Shown here: positions 14,518-22,842 of the stretch, piece by piece | Numbering within the stretch: the first letter of the stretch is position 1 | Layout of the letters: each line of letters opens with the position of its first letter | Assembly (NCBI GenBank): GCA_003565775.1 | Contig: PXAT01000141.1 | Coordinates: forward strand, 1-33,728 | Length of the DNA: 33,728 bases | Origin: Ectothiorhodospiraceae bacterium | Lineage (GTDB): Bacteria > Pseudomonadota > Gammaproteobacteria > Nitrococcales > Aquisalimonadaceae | Direction of reading: 5' to 3' | The notes under the pieces: generated by a model | Told to the model about the DNA's origin: nothing | The model's input: only the letters and a program-made list of their open reading frames with translations | The model's database searches: none | Position numbers and translations under genes: made by a program

Positions 14518-15563
14518 CAGCAGCAGCCCTGTTCGCCGTCCCCAGCCTGGTCGTCAAAGGGCATGGTGGTGCCGCAGCCGGCAAAGATGCCGTAATGCGC
14601 AACGCCGTTGCCGACGAAGTCGAAATGGGGCGCGAGTCGGCTCTCCTGGAGCATTCTGCGAGTGTTGCCACAGACCGGGAATACCCGACCGGCCTCGATC
14701 AGATGGTGCTTGTCCAGACGAAAGGCGTGGGGCTGCTCCGGGATCGTGCCCTTGTAGATCACGGCCTGGCCATAGTCCTCGCAGGCCGGCTCCAGGCCCT
14801 CGATGCGAAACAGCCGGAAGGTTGCCGAGAAAAAGCGGATCGGGCCGACCTTTTCCTGAATGGTCGGATTTTTGATCCCGAGCGGTCGGTCATCGACCAG
14901 GCGCGGGTCGCCGAAACCGGCCCGGCGCGCCAGCGAGAGGAAGTCGTTCCAGTACAGCGCGCCGCTCAGGCATTCGCCGTAGAGAACCGGATCGTTGGTC
15001 AGATGCACCGGCACCCGGCGATCGGCATAGACATCGGAGAAGTACATCTCGCCACCGGGCTTGAGCAGGCGATGGACCTGCTCAAGTACCTTGCCCTTGT
15101 CCGGCGACAGATTCAGCACACAATTGGAGATGACAAGATCGAAACTGCCCTCCTCCAGACCCAACTCGTCCAGGCGCTCGATATAGCCCTCGTGGAAAGA
15201 GACATTCGGCCGTGCGTAGCCGAACGCTTCGGTGTGGTAATCCACATGACGCCGCGCCACCGCCAGTTGCTCCTCGGTCATGTCGACACCGACCACCCGC
15301 CCGTGCTCACCAACCAGCTGCGACAGCGCATAGCAGTCGCGCCCGGAGCCGCAACCGAGGTCGAGCACGTGCATGCCCTCCAGCACTTCCGGCACCACCA
15401 GCCCGCAGCCGTAATAACGACTGAGCACCTCCGGATGAATCGCGGACAGCACCTTGCGCACGAACAACGGCATCGCGTCCGGCGTGCAACAGGCATCCGT
15501 CTGCAGATCGTCGCTGCCCTGCAGTACCTGCCCGTAATAATCCTTGACGTCGTCGTAGGCCAT
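14517..15563 (-). CDS. arsM: Arsenite S-adenosylmethionine methyltransferase
   Basis: 348 residues from the ATG at 15563 (ribosome site GGGAGG). It starts with the ArsM motif DYYGQVLQGSDDLQTDACC. The SAM-binding motif LDLGCGSG is at 67-74. The three As(III)-binding cysteines of characterised ArsM enzymes have counterparts in Cys77 (SGRDC), Cys148 (ISNCVLNLSPDK) and Cys198 (YGECLSGALYWNDF). The C-terminal domain has VCGNT, FAGCGT and ends in Cys-Cys. ArsM methylates trivalent arsenic stepwise to mono-, di- and trimethyl forms; dimethylarsenic is the substrate for ArsS. It lies 53 bases after the response regulator gene and overlaps pstS by one base. Confidence in the family is high; specificity is inferred from the three Cys. 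Confidence 0.95.
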   Translation of the reverse strand: MAYDDVKDYYGQVLQGSDDLQTDACCTPDAMPLFVRKVLSAIHPEVLSRYYGCGLVVPEVLEGMHVLDLGCGSGRDCYALSQLVGEHGRVVGVDMTEEQLAVARRHVDYHTEAFGYARPNVSFHEGYIERLDELGLEEGSFDLVISNCVLNLSPDKGKVLEQVHRLLKPGGEMYFSDVYADRRVPVHLTNDPVLYGECLSGALYWNDFLSLARRAGFGDPRLVDDRPLGIKNPTIQEKVGPIRFFSATFRLFRIEGLEPACEDYGQAVIYKGTIPEQPHAFRLDKHHLIEAGRVFPVCGNTRRMLQESRLAPHFDFVGNGVAHYGIFAGCGTTMPFDDQAGDGEQGCC

Positions 15564-15616
15564 CGCCCCTCCCTTTGTTGTGTCATGCTCGGCCCGCGTC
15601 ACATCGGCGGTCCGGC

Positions 15617-16249
15617 TCAGTTGATCCAGTCCCTGTAGCTGTCTGTCGACAACACCAGCCGCACCATGTCCGAGCTGTTCCGCGCCTCGAGTTTTTCCAG
15701 CACCCGCGCCCGGTGCACTTCGACCGTCCGCGGACTGACATTCAGGTCATCGGCAATGACCTTGTTCAGCTTGCCTTCGAGCATCGCTTCCATGACTTCG
15801 CGCTCACGTGGCGTCAGCCGGCTCAGACGTTCCTCCAGTGAGTCGCGACGGGAGCGACGTTCGGCCTGCGTTTCATCCGCCGCCAGCCCGTCGGCCACCT
15901 TCTGCAGCAGCAACTCGTCACGGAACGGTTTCTCGATGAAATCCATGGCGCCGGCATTGATGGCGCGCACCGCCATCGGGATATCGCCATGTCCGGAAAT
16001 GAACAGGATCGGCATCGCGATGCCCTGATCCCCCAATTTCTCCTGCAACTCCAGCCCGGTCATCCCCGGCAGCCGTACGTCCAGGACGAGACAGCCACGA
16101 CAGTCGGCGTTGACGGCACCGAGCAGCGACTCGGCCGTGTCGAAGGCAATCACCGAATGACCCTCGGTTTCGAGCAGGAACGTCACCGCATGGCGCACGT
16201 CCGGATCGTCATCCAGCAGGTAGACATGAGGCCTCGGGTCAGTGCGCAT
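15617..16249 (-). CDS. FixJ-family response regulator (receiver + LuxR-type HTH)
   Basis: 210 residues from the ATG at 16249. The receiver domain has the acidic cluster DDD at 13-15, phosphoacceptor Asp57 in LVLDVRLPGM, and a conserved Lys in EKPF near residue 110. The output domain is a LuxR/FixJ helix-turn-helix (LTPREREVMEAMLEGK, then VSPRTVEVHRARV) at about 145-190. The start overlaps the kinase stop by 11 bases, so it is the cognate regulator of that kinase. Cys50 and Cys53 flank the phosphorylation site as CRGC; Cys at the second position is common in FixJ relatives, so this may mean little. It probably controls arsM-pst or the whole arsenic locus. Confidence 0.93.
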   Translation of the reverse strand: MRTDPRPHVYLLDDDPDVRHAVTFLLETEGHSVIAFDTAESLLGAVNADCRGCLVLDVRLPGMTGLELQEKLGDQGIAMPILFISGHGDIPMAVRAINAGAMDFIEKPFRDELLLQKVADGLAADETQAERRSRRDSLEERLSRLTPREREVMEAMLEGKLNKVIADDLNVSPRTVEVHRARVLEKLEARNSSDMVRLVLSTDSYRDWIN

Positions 16250-17879
16250 CGGCTTGTATCCCGTCAACTTCGGGCAGAGTGAACTGGAAAACCGCTCCCG
16301 CCCCGGGGCTGTTGGAGGCGGTCAGTTGTCCGCCGTGGGATTCGATGATCAGGCGCGCAATGGCCAGTCCCAGTCCGGTCCCGCCATCCCGGTGGCTGAC
16401 CAGTGGCTCGAAAAGCTGTGCAATATTCTCCGCCGGCAGGCCCGGACCGTTATCGATCACTGCCACCTCGAAACCGCGCCCGGCCTGGCGCTGGCGGGCA
16501 CGGATCGAAAGCCAGCGATCACGCGGCGCGCGGTCAGCCGTGACCATGGCCTCCTCGGCATTCTGGAGCAGGTTGACGCATACCTGCTGAATCTCGAGCG
16601 CGTCAGCCCAGACCGGCATGGCCCGGTCGCCGAGGTCGAACTGCACCGTAATCCCCTGCCGCCGTAACTCCGGCCGGACCAGATCGACCGATTCGCGCAG
16701 CAGGTCGCGCAGATCATGGTGCGCGCGCGGGCTGTCCCCGGACTGCAGGAAACGCCGAGCCCGGCGGACGATATCCGATGCCCGCTCGGTACCATCCGCA
16801 ATGCGTGCCAGGGTGTCAGCAAGGGCGGCCGGTGGCGTGCCGCGATCCAGCATGCGCCGCGCGGTCTGCGCGTAACTGCTCACGGCACAGAGCGGTTGAT
16901 TGATCTCGTGGGCCAGACCGGCGGCCATGGCGCTCATGGCATTGAGCCGCCCGATGCGGGCCAGGGTGCGCAGATGCCCGCGCTCACGCTGTTCCGACTC
17001 GACCGCTTCACCGCGAACCGCGGCCAGCAACAGACCCGTGATCTGCAGCAACGCCAGTTGGGCATGCAGCGAGATCAGGTCCGGCTGCATGCCGCTCTGC
17101 GCGAACGGCCCCTTGCCGGAGGCGGTGCAGGCCACCGCCACCATTGCCACAAGTGCCACCGACAGGGTCACGGGGGCAGCGCCATGACGTAACGCAATCC
17201 ACATCACCAGGGGAAAGACCAGATAGGACAGGGGCAGGGACAGACCCGGCGACAGGCCGAGTGCATAGGCGGCATAGGCCACCACCGGCGGCAATAGGAC
17301 CAGGGGCATCGGTCGCAACAATTCGGACCACTGGGGCCGCGGGAGAATGGTCAGCAGCAGTGGCGCAAACAGCAACAGACCCATACTGTCCGCCAGCCAG
17401 CACAGCCCCAGAGTCTCGGGAAAGGCCGGCGACAAGCCGACGGCGGTCAGGGTGCCGACAACGCCACTGAAAACGGCGCTGACGCCGAGGCCGACACCGA
17501 GAAACCAGAGCACGTCCCGAACCCGGTCCAGGCCGTGGCGGACCAGCAGGGCCCGCAACAGCCAGGTGCCGGCCGCCGCGGCAGCGACGGCGCCGGCACC
17601 GAGGATCATGGCCTGCGGCAACGGCACACCGAGCGACAGTTGCACCCCGGCACCGACAAGGAACAACGGCGTCGCCACGGAGAACCCGAAGCGCAGCATG
17701 AAAGCCAGCGCAACACCGGTGGCCGGCCAGATCATCGGCACAGCCGGGTCCCGCAACGTGAATTGCGCCGCCCAGTACGCGAGAAGCCCGTAGACCGCGA
17801 CGCACAGCAACCAGAGCAGTGCTGTCCGGTAGCGGCCGGACACGGCCATCGTCGCGGAGCTTGCCGGTGACGTGGCCAT
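16239..17879 (-). CDS. MASE1-type membrane sensor histidine kinase
   Basis: 546 residues from the ATG at 17879 (an in-frame GTG lies one codon earlier). The N-terminal ~280 residues contain eight or more hydrophobic helices with the MASE1 signature IWPATGVALAF near residue 50, a sensory membrane domain of unknown ligand. A short linker leads to the His box LAHEINQPL with His324, then N box (NLLQNAEEAM), G1 (DNGPGL), F box (LFEPLVSHR) and G2 (GTGLGLAI). ArsS stop and kinase ATG overlap as TGATG. It sits inside the arsenic operon and forms a pair with the downstream FixJ-type regulator. The signal may be arsenic species, phosphate or membrane state; unknown. Confidence 0.93.
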   Translation of the reverse strand: MATSPASSATMAVSGRYRTALLWLLCVAVYGLLAYWAAQFTLRDPAVPMIWPATGVALAFMLRFGFSVATPLFLVGAGVQLSLGVPLPQAMILGAGAVAAAAAGTWLLRALLVRHGLDRVRDVLWFLGVGLGVSAVFSGVVGTLTAVGLSPAFPETLGLCWLADSMGLLLFAPLLLTILPRPQWSELLRPMPLVLLPPVVAYAAYALGLSPGLSLPLSYLVFPLVMWIALRHGAAPVTLSVALVAMVAVACTASGKGPFAQSGMQPDLISLHAQLALLQITGLLLAAVRGEAVESEQRERGHLRTLARIGRLNAMSAMAAGLAHEINQPLCAVSSYAQTARRMLDRGTPPAALADTLARIADGTERASDIVRRARRFLQSGDSPRAHHDLRDLLRESVDLVRPELRRQGITVQFDLGDRAMPVWADALEIQQVCVNLLQNAEEAMVTADRAPRDRWLSIRARQRQAGRGFEVAVIDNGPGLPAENIAQLFEPLVSHRDGGTGLGLAIARLIIESHGGQLTASNSPGAGAVFQFTLPEVDGIQADAH

Positions 17880-18841
17880 CACGACTCCAGTGCACCACCG
17901 CAGGATGAACCCTGCCCGGCGGTACAGCCGTAGCAGTGATCAGCCACGGCAATCGGCATGCCGTCCAGCGCCGGCGCCCGCAGGTCGCGGAGGTGGCGGG
18001 GCGCCGGACTGCCGGCCAGCGGCATCTTCAGCATCTGATTGAAATCGCAGTCATAGACATACCCGCGCCAGTCCACCGAGATCAGACCACGACACATGAC
18101 ACCGGCCAGGTTGACTTCGCGATGCGCACCACGCAGCAGATCCATGTACTGCTTGTAGTTGCCCTCACGCTGCAGCGATTTGGCAAAGCGGTTGATCGGC
18201 ATGTTGGCTATGGTCAGCAGATCACTGAAGACGATGCCGAATTCGTCGAACAGATGCTCACGGTAGGCCGCTTCCAGCTCGGCCTGGGGCGGCGGCAACG
18301 TGGCGCCGAGGGGGTTGTAGACCAGACTCAGGCGCAGGCCCGTGCCGTCGACCCCGTAACCGAGGGCATTGAGCGTGCGCAGACCGGCAATACTGGCCTC
18401 GAACACGCCATCGCCCCGCTGCGCGTCCACGTTGTCCCCCATGTAACAGGGTAGCGAGGCCACGACCTGAACCCCATGCTCGCGGAGAAACTCGGCGGTG
18501 TGTTCGTACCCCGGCTCGGAGAGGATCGTCAGATTGCATCGGTCGATGACCTGCACGCCCATCTCATGCGCGCGGCGCACCATGGTCTCGAACCAGGGGT
18601 TCATCTCCGGCGCACCACCGGTGAGATCCAGGCTTTTGGCGCCCGAGCGCTGCAGGAACTCAAGGACTTCTTCGACCGTGTCACGGTCCATGATTTCCCG
18701 ACGATTCGGACCGGCGTTCACATGGCAGTGAAAGCAGGTCTGATTGCACATGTAGCCGAGATTGACCTGCAGCGTCTCCAGCCGTCCACGGTGAATCTGC
18801 GGGAAATCGGCGTGACGCTGAATCAGTTCCGTCGCGGACAT
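17879..18841 (-). CDS. arsS: Arsenosugar biosynthesis radical SAM protein
   Basis: 320 residues, the usual length. The radical SAM 4Fe-4S motif is C32-x3-C36-x2-C39 within LGYMCNQTCFHCHVNAGP. A Gly-rich SAM site follows (LTGGAPEMNPWF near residue 75). The Cys-rich C-terminal domain contains CDFNQML and ends with C303-x2-C306 and SSC314 (CYGCTAG...SSCGG). ArsS transfers a 5'-deoxyadenosyl group to dimethylarsenite, giving the nucleoside precursor of arsenosugars. Some relatives carry selenocysteine in this C-terminal region; here all positions are Cys codons. A clear ribosome site (AAGGAG) precedes the ATG. It is 28 bases after the flavoprotein gene and overlaps the kinase gene. Confidence 0.95.
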   Translation of the reverse strand: MSATELIQRHADFPQIHRGRLETLQVNLGYMCNQTCFHCHVNAGPNRREIMDRDTVEEVLEFLQRSGAKSLDLTGGAPEMNPWFETMVRRAHEMGVQVIDRCNLTILSEPGYEHTAEFLREHGVQVVASLPCYMGDNVDAQRGDGVFEASIAGLRTLNALGYGVDGTGLRLSLVYNPLGATLPPPQAELEAAYREHLFDEFGIVFSDLLTIANMPINRFAKSLQREGNYKQYMDLLRGAHREVNLAGVMCRGLISVDWRGYVYDCDFNQMLKMPLAGSPAPRHLRDLRAPALDGMPIAVADHCYGCTAGQGSSCGGALES

Positions 18842-18869
18842 GATGACTCCTTGTTCGGCAACAGCGGAC

Positions 18870-20303
18870 TCATGGCAGGATCCGGTTTATCCAGCGCACC
18901 AGGCCGCGGGTTCTGGGTGAATACAGGGTGTCGGCATACGTACTGTTGACCACCCGCCGGTGAATCTGTGCCAGGGTCGGATACGCATGCACCGCCCCTG
19001 CCAGATGCGATACACGGATGTTCGCCTTCATCGCCAGCACGACTTCATGCAACAACTCACCGGCGTGGGGCCCGAGAATGGTCGCCCCGGCGATACGGCC
19101 GCGCCGGATCAACAGCTTCATCAGACCGCCGGTACTGCCTTCGGCCAGGGCGCGGTCCACGTCACTGAAGCGGAACCTGGCTACCTTGACGCGCACCCCC
19201 TGCTCCCGCGCCTGGGCCTCGGTCAGGCCGACATGCGCCAGCTCGGGTGCGGTATAGGTGACCCAGGGCATGACCCGGTAATCGACCTTCTTCGGCAGAC
19301 GAAACACCGTGTTCGCGATTACCACGCCGGCCTGGTACTCGGCGGCATGGGTAAACGGATAGGGCCCGGTGCAATCGCCACAGGCGAAAATGTGCCGTTC
19401 CGCCGTGCGCATGCGGCGGTCGACCCGGATCAGGCCGTTCTCGAGTTCGACGCCGGCGGCCGGCAGATCCAGTGATTCGATGTTGGCGCGGCGCCCGGTG
19501 GCGACCAGCAGGGCATCGGCTTCGAGCATGTCCTCACCAGGGGACCCGTCGAGCTGAATCCGGTAGCCTGACTGGCAGTCGCCCTCGACCCGGGTAGCGC
19601 GCGTGTCGACGCGAAGATCGAGGCCCTCGCCACGCAGCATCCTGGCGAGTTCGTCGGTGATCTCCGGATCTTCCCGCGCCAGAATCCGCGGCGCCGCCTC
19701 GAGCACCGTGACCCGACTGCCCAGGCGGTGAAAGGCCTGGGCGAGCTCAAGACCGATGGGGCCGGCGCCAAGCACCGCCAGGTGTTCCGGCAGCTCCGTC
19801 TGATCGAAGATGGTTTCGTTGGTCCAGTAACCACTGCCCGCGAGACCGTCAACGGGCGGAATCGCCGGACGGGACCCGGTGGCGATCACGAAACGCCGGC
19901 CGGCAATGACCCGATCACCGACCTGGATGGAATGGGGATCGAGAAACCGCGCTTCGCCGAACACCACGTCGATGCCGTAGCCGCGGAACCGGTCGGGGTC
20001 GTCATGCTTCTGAATGGTGGCGATGACCTCATGGACCCGTTTGCGGACCGCGCCCAGATCCACCGGCCCCAATGTCGCGTTGACGCCGAAATCACCGGCC
20101 CGCCGCGCCAGATGCGCGATTTCCGCCGAACGGATCAGGGTCTTGCTGGGCACACAGCCGTAGTGCAGGCAATCGCCGCCGAGATTGGGCTCGCGTTCCA
20201 CCATCACCACATCCAGACCCAGCTGCCCGGCAACGCTGGCGGTCACCAGACCACCGACACCGCCACCGATGACCACCAGATCATGGGGTTTCGCTGCACT
20301 CAT
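18870..20303 (-). CDS. FAD-dependent pyridine nucleotide-disulfide oxidoreductase, MerA-like
   Basis: 477 residues. FAD-binding VIGGGVGG (11-18), redox disulfide GGDC45LHYGC50VPSK, NAD(P)-binding VLGAGPIGLE near residue 180, second FAD motif FACGDCTGPYPFTH near 310, and dimerisation domain with VHAYPTLAQIHRRV. This is the dihydrolipoamide dehydrogenase/mercuric reductase fold. The N-terminal heavy-metal domain and the C-terminal vicinal Cys of true MerA are absent (the protein ends RWINRILP), so mercury reduction is unlikely. The C-terminal HxxxxE-type catalytic pair of lipoamide dehydrogenases is also not obvious: His in VHAYPT is present. It overlaps the VTT gene by ATGA. A thiol reductase for arsenic intermediates is a reasonable guess. 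Confidence 0.93.
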   Translation of the reverse strand: MSAAKPHDLVVIGGGVGGLVTASVAGQLGLDVVMVEREPNLGGDCLHYGCVPSKTLIRSAEIAHLARRAGDFGVNATLGPVDLGAVRKRVHEVIATIQKHDDPDRFRGYGIDVVFGEARFLDPHSIQVGDRVIAGRRFVIATGSRPAIPPVDGLAGSGYWTNETIFDQTELPEHLAVLGAGPIGLELAQAFHRLGSRVTVLEAAPRILAREDPEITDELARMLRGEGLDLRVDTRATRVEGDCQSGYRIQLDGSPGEDMLEADALLVATGRRANIESLDLPAAGVELENGLIRVDRRMRTAERHIFACGDCTGPYPFTHAAEYQAGVVIANTVFRLPKKVDYRVMPWVTYTAPELAHVGLTEAQAREQGVRVKVARFRFSDVDRALAEGSTGGLMKLLIRRGRIAGATILGPHAGELLHEVVLAMKANIRVSHLAGAVHAYPTLAQIHRRVVNSTYADTLYSPRTRGLVRWINRILP

Positions 20304-20983
20304 GCGTCCTCTCCTGCTTCCGGCACGGGCGTTCGCTTCACGCGTCGCACCAGCCGCGGCAGAAACGCCACGACGGCCAATAAACCGATGGCGATCAGAA
20401 TGGCCTGGATACCGCTCTCGCCGCCGGCGACCGCTTCAGCCCCGGCGTGCCCGACCCAGGTGTAGGCAAAGGCACCCGGCGCCATGCAGACGAAGGTGGC
20501 CAGCACGTACGGCATGACCCCGATGCGGGTCAGGCCCAGGGCATAGTTCAGGAGGTTGAACGGGAACAGCGGTACCAGACGGACAAAGGCGACGAACCGC
20601 CACCCCTCCCGCTGGACGCCGACCAGCAACTGCTGCAGGCGGCCGCCGGTCTTTGCCGCGACCCAGTCGGAAGCCCCGAACCGCGCGATGAGAAAGGCGA
20701 TCGTGGCGCCGATGGTCGCGCCGATCAGACTATAGAGCGTACCGAACACGGGGCCGAACAGAACGCCCCCGGCGATGGTGAAGATCAACCCGGGCAGGAA
20801 CGCCACCGCGGCCGATGCATACGCCAGAATGAAGACCAGCGGCGCCAGCGGACCGAAGCCGTCGAGCCAGCGGCGCAGGGCCTCCGGGCTGAGGTCACCG
20901 CGGAAGTGGAATCCCACGGCGAGCAGAATGACGAGCAGCGCCAGCAAGGCGAGACGCAGGGTCGTGGAACGGTTCAGAGTCAC
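20300..20983 (-). CDS. VTT-domain (TVP38/TMEM64) inner-membrane protein
   Basis: 227 residues from a GTG at 20983 with GGAG upstream; an in-frame ATG at 21073 would add 30 non-hydrophobic residues. Several hydrophobic helices. The VTT core is clear: FLPGLIFTIAGGVLFGP, then GATIGATIAFLIARF, then FVRLVPLFPFNLLNYALGLT. Members are membrane proteins of the DedA superfamily with unsettled transport roles. The stop overlaps the flavoprotein start (ATGA), so this gene heads the arsenic operon. It is more canonical than the VTT protein at 3338-4093. Transport of an arsenic metabolite is possible but unproven. Confidence 0.88.
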   Translation of the reverse strand: MTLNRSTTLRLALLALLVILLAVGFHFRGDLSPEALRRWLDGFGPLAPLVFILAYASAAVAFLPGLIFTIAGGVLFGPVFGTLYSLIGATIGATIAFLIARFGASDWVAAKTGGRLQQLLVGVQREGWRFVAFVRLVPLFPFNLLNYALGLTRIGVMPYVLATFVCMAPGAFAYTWVGHAGAEAVAGGESGIQAILIAIGLLAVVAFLPRLVRRVKRTPVPEAGEDA

Positions 20984-21136
20984 GCGATCAGGCTCCGGAA
21001 GGTCGCAGTCTATTGGGACCAAGTCTGACCAGAACCTTCCTTCGTGACCATCCGTGTTTCCCACAACATGCACAAAGGGCGATGTCGACGGGATTCCGGT
21101 AACTGGCCTGGTTGGCGGTCGGCAGTGGGGATGGAC

Positions 21137-21640
21137 TCAGCGCTTCTCGCCGTCCTCGGGTTCGATCTGCCAGATGCGCACTTCTTTCGCATCCCAGCGG
21201 GCCTTCGGCTGAATGACCTTGAAGGCCTCGTGGATTTCACCGTCAGCAGTCACGGTTCGCTCCACGGCGAGAATGGTATTGACCTCGTGCTCGCAAAGCT
21301 CCGCGGCATACTCCACCTCTTCCCGCGCCACCGGCAGGGCATCCCCCAGCGTGGGCGCGCCGTAATGTTCCACCAAATGATGCGCGAGGCGTTCCACCGT
21401 GCCCTTGTACTCGGCCTCGTCCATCTCCGAGACGGTCACGATGGTGCAGCGACCGAAGGACTCAAGTCCCAGAAAACCGTGCCGGAAGGCCTGCTTGCGC
21501 TTGCCGGCGAAGCCGAGCGGATCCTCGTCGGTGAAGGTATAGGCAAACGTGCCGGGAATCGCCGGCTCGCCGACCGCTGCGGCCTGCTCGTAGACATGTT
21601 CATCGGTGTCGTCCAGCCGGGCAACGCGAGGAAACTTCAT
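21137..21640 (-). CDS. DUF6505-like conserved protein of formate dehydrogenase loci
   Basis: 167 residues, soluble, acidic. Motifs by eye: PGTFAYTF, FRHGFLGLESFG, and AAELCEHEVNTILAVERT with one Cys. From memory this matches DUF6505, a family found next to formate dehydrogenase and molybdenum cofactor genes; I cannot confirm the number here. The location directly after the formate dehydrogenase cytochrome gene agrees. A terminator lies between that gene and this one, 28 bases before the ATG, so expression depends on read-through or a promoter overlapping the hairpin. The ribosome site is weak. Confidence 0.75.
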   Translation of the reverse strand: MKFPRVARLDDTDEHVYEQAAAVGEPAIPGTFAYTFTDEDPLGFAGKRKQAFRHGFLGLESFGRCTIVTVSEMDEAEYKGTVERLAHHLVEHYGAPTLGDALPVAREEVEYAAELCEHEVNTILAVERTVTADGEIHEAFKVIQPKARWDAKEVRIWQIEPEDGEKR

Positions 21641-21667
21641 CGGGATCGATCCTGCGGTGGGAGACGG

Positions 21668-21702
21668 AAAAAAAGCGGCCGGCGGGTTACCCCGCCAGCC
21701 GC
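21668..21702 (-). terminator. Intrinsic terminator after the formate dehydrogenase operon
   Basis: On the minus strand a 12-bp stem with one mismatch (21675-21686 with 21691-21702, 4-nt loop) is followed by seven T residues (21668-21674). It starts 28 bases after the cytochrome b subunit stop codon and 28 bases before the DUF6505 ATG. Confidence 0.85.
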
Positions 21703-21729
21703 CGTCAGATCTTACAACGATTCAGGCCG

Positions 21730-22827
21730 TCAGTGTCCGGTCTGGCTCGCCGGCTGCGCCGGCTTGTTCCCTTCAAGCTCGCTCTCCGGAACCGGCCTCT
21801 CGCCATTGGCAATCAGATCCTCGTACCAGAGATCATGATGCTGCTTGGCCCAGTTGGTATCCACACGACCCCGAGTCATGCCTTCCAGTGCACCTTCGGT
21901 ACCGAGGGTGCCGATGTAGGCATGGCCAAAGAAGAAGCCGATCCAGATGATTGCGGCGATGGCATGGATACTCTGCGACCAGGCCATGATCTCCCGCGTC
22001 TGGAAGCCCCAGTTCGGGAAGTCCAGGATGAAGCCGGAGACGATCACGATCAGCCCGAGGGTAAATACGCCACCCCAGAACCAGACCTTCTCGCCGCCAT
22101 TCATCTTGCCGGCGGAAGGATGCTTGCCACCGACGATCCCGCCACCCTGCTTGAACCATTCGACATCGGTGCGGTTCGGAATGTTGTGTTTGGCCCAAAG
22201 CACAATCATGAGCAACACGCCGACACTGAATGCCGGGCCGAGGAAATTATGCACATACATCGCAGCCTGGGCGTAACCGGCAAAGCCGGAATGGCCCACC
22301 ACCGGAATCAGGACATAACGCCCGAACAGCAGGCTCAGACCCGTGATTGCCAGCACGACGAAGGACAGTGCCGTGAACCAGTGCAGGAAGCGCTCATAGC
22401 CCTTCCAGCGCACCACGGTCATGCCGGATCGGCCCTCCTCGATACGCGACCGTCCGGTGAATGCGAAGAACAGGCTGATCAGCACCAGAACCCCGATCAG
22501 GAACCAGCCCCCGAGCGTGGTCATGGGTCCGGTCCGGACCTGACGCCAGTTCTCGCCGATGTTGGCGATCATCTGATTGGTCACATAGGGCCCGGTCTGG
22601 GTGGTCATGCCCCCCTGCCCGAAACGCGCATCGCGCCACATCTCGGAACGCGGATTACTGGACATCTCTTCGCTGAAATCACGCTCCGGTCCGTAGACCT
22701 GTGCCGCATCCGCCACCAGGTAACCCACCGACGGCAGGGCCATGGCGAGCACGATGATGGCCAGCATCGACCACAGCATGGAGCGCCAGCGACGTGAGGC
22801 TTTCATTGCCTGTGTCTGGGACTGCAT
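21730..22827 (-). CDS. Formate dehydrogenase cytochrome b (gamma) subunit
   Basis: 365 residues. An N-terminal hydrophobic segment (about 18-42), a periplasmic-looking stretch, then a segment at about 105-122 and the four-helix cytochrome b core. Candidate haem ligands are His in FLHWFTA, YVHNFLG and FFFGHAYIG. The conserved GKHPSAGKMNGGEK loop is typical of formate dehydrogenase gamma subunits. It anchors the catalytic complex and passes electrons from the Fe-S subunit to quinone. The larger N-terminus than in E. coli FdoI (about 210 residues) fits the FDH3-type family. GGAGG precedes the ATG. A strong terminator follows. Confidence 0.93.
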   Translation of the reverse strand: MQSQTQAMKASRRWRSMLWSMLAIIVLAMALPSVGYLVADAAQVYGPERDFSEEMSSNPRSEMWRDARFGQGGMTTQTGPYVTNQMIANIGENWRQVRTGPMTTLGGWFLIGVLVLISLFFAFTGRSRIEEGRSGMTVVRWKGYERFLHWFTALSFVVLAITGLSLLFGRYVLIPVVGHSGFAGYAQAAMYVHNFLGPAFSVGVLLMIVLWAKHNIPNRTDVEWFKQGGGIVGGKHPSAGKMNGGEKVWFWGGVFTLGLIVIVSGFILDFPNWGFQTREIMAWSQSIHAIAAIIWIGFFFGHAYIGTLGTEGALEGMTRGRVDTNWAKQHHDLWYEDLIANGERPVPESELEGNKPAQPASQTGH

Positions 22828-22842
22828 AGTCTTCCCTCCACG

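Noticed and set aside
14595-15638. 347-codon plus-strand frame opposite arsM
   Set aside because: Opposite a gene with all ArsM cysteines intact; no motif in the shadow.
17879-18841. Selenocysteine in the ArsS C-terminal domain
   Set aside because: All Cys positions are TGC/TGT codons and the only TGA in frame is the stop overlapping the kinase start.
21733-22797. 354-codon plus-strand frame opposite the cytochrome b subunit
   Set aside because: His/Gln-rich shadow of a membrane protein gene.
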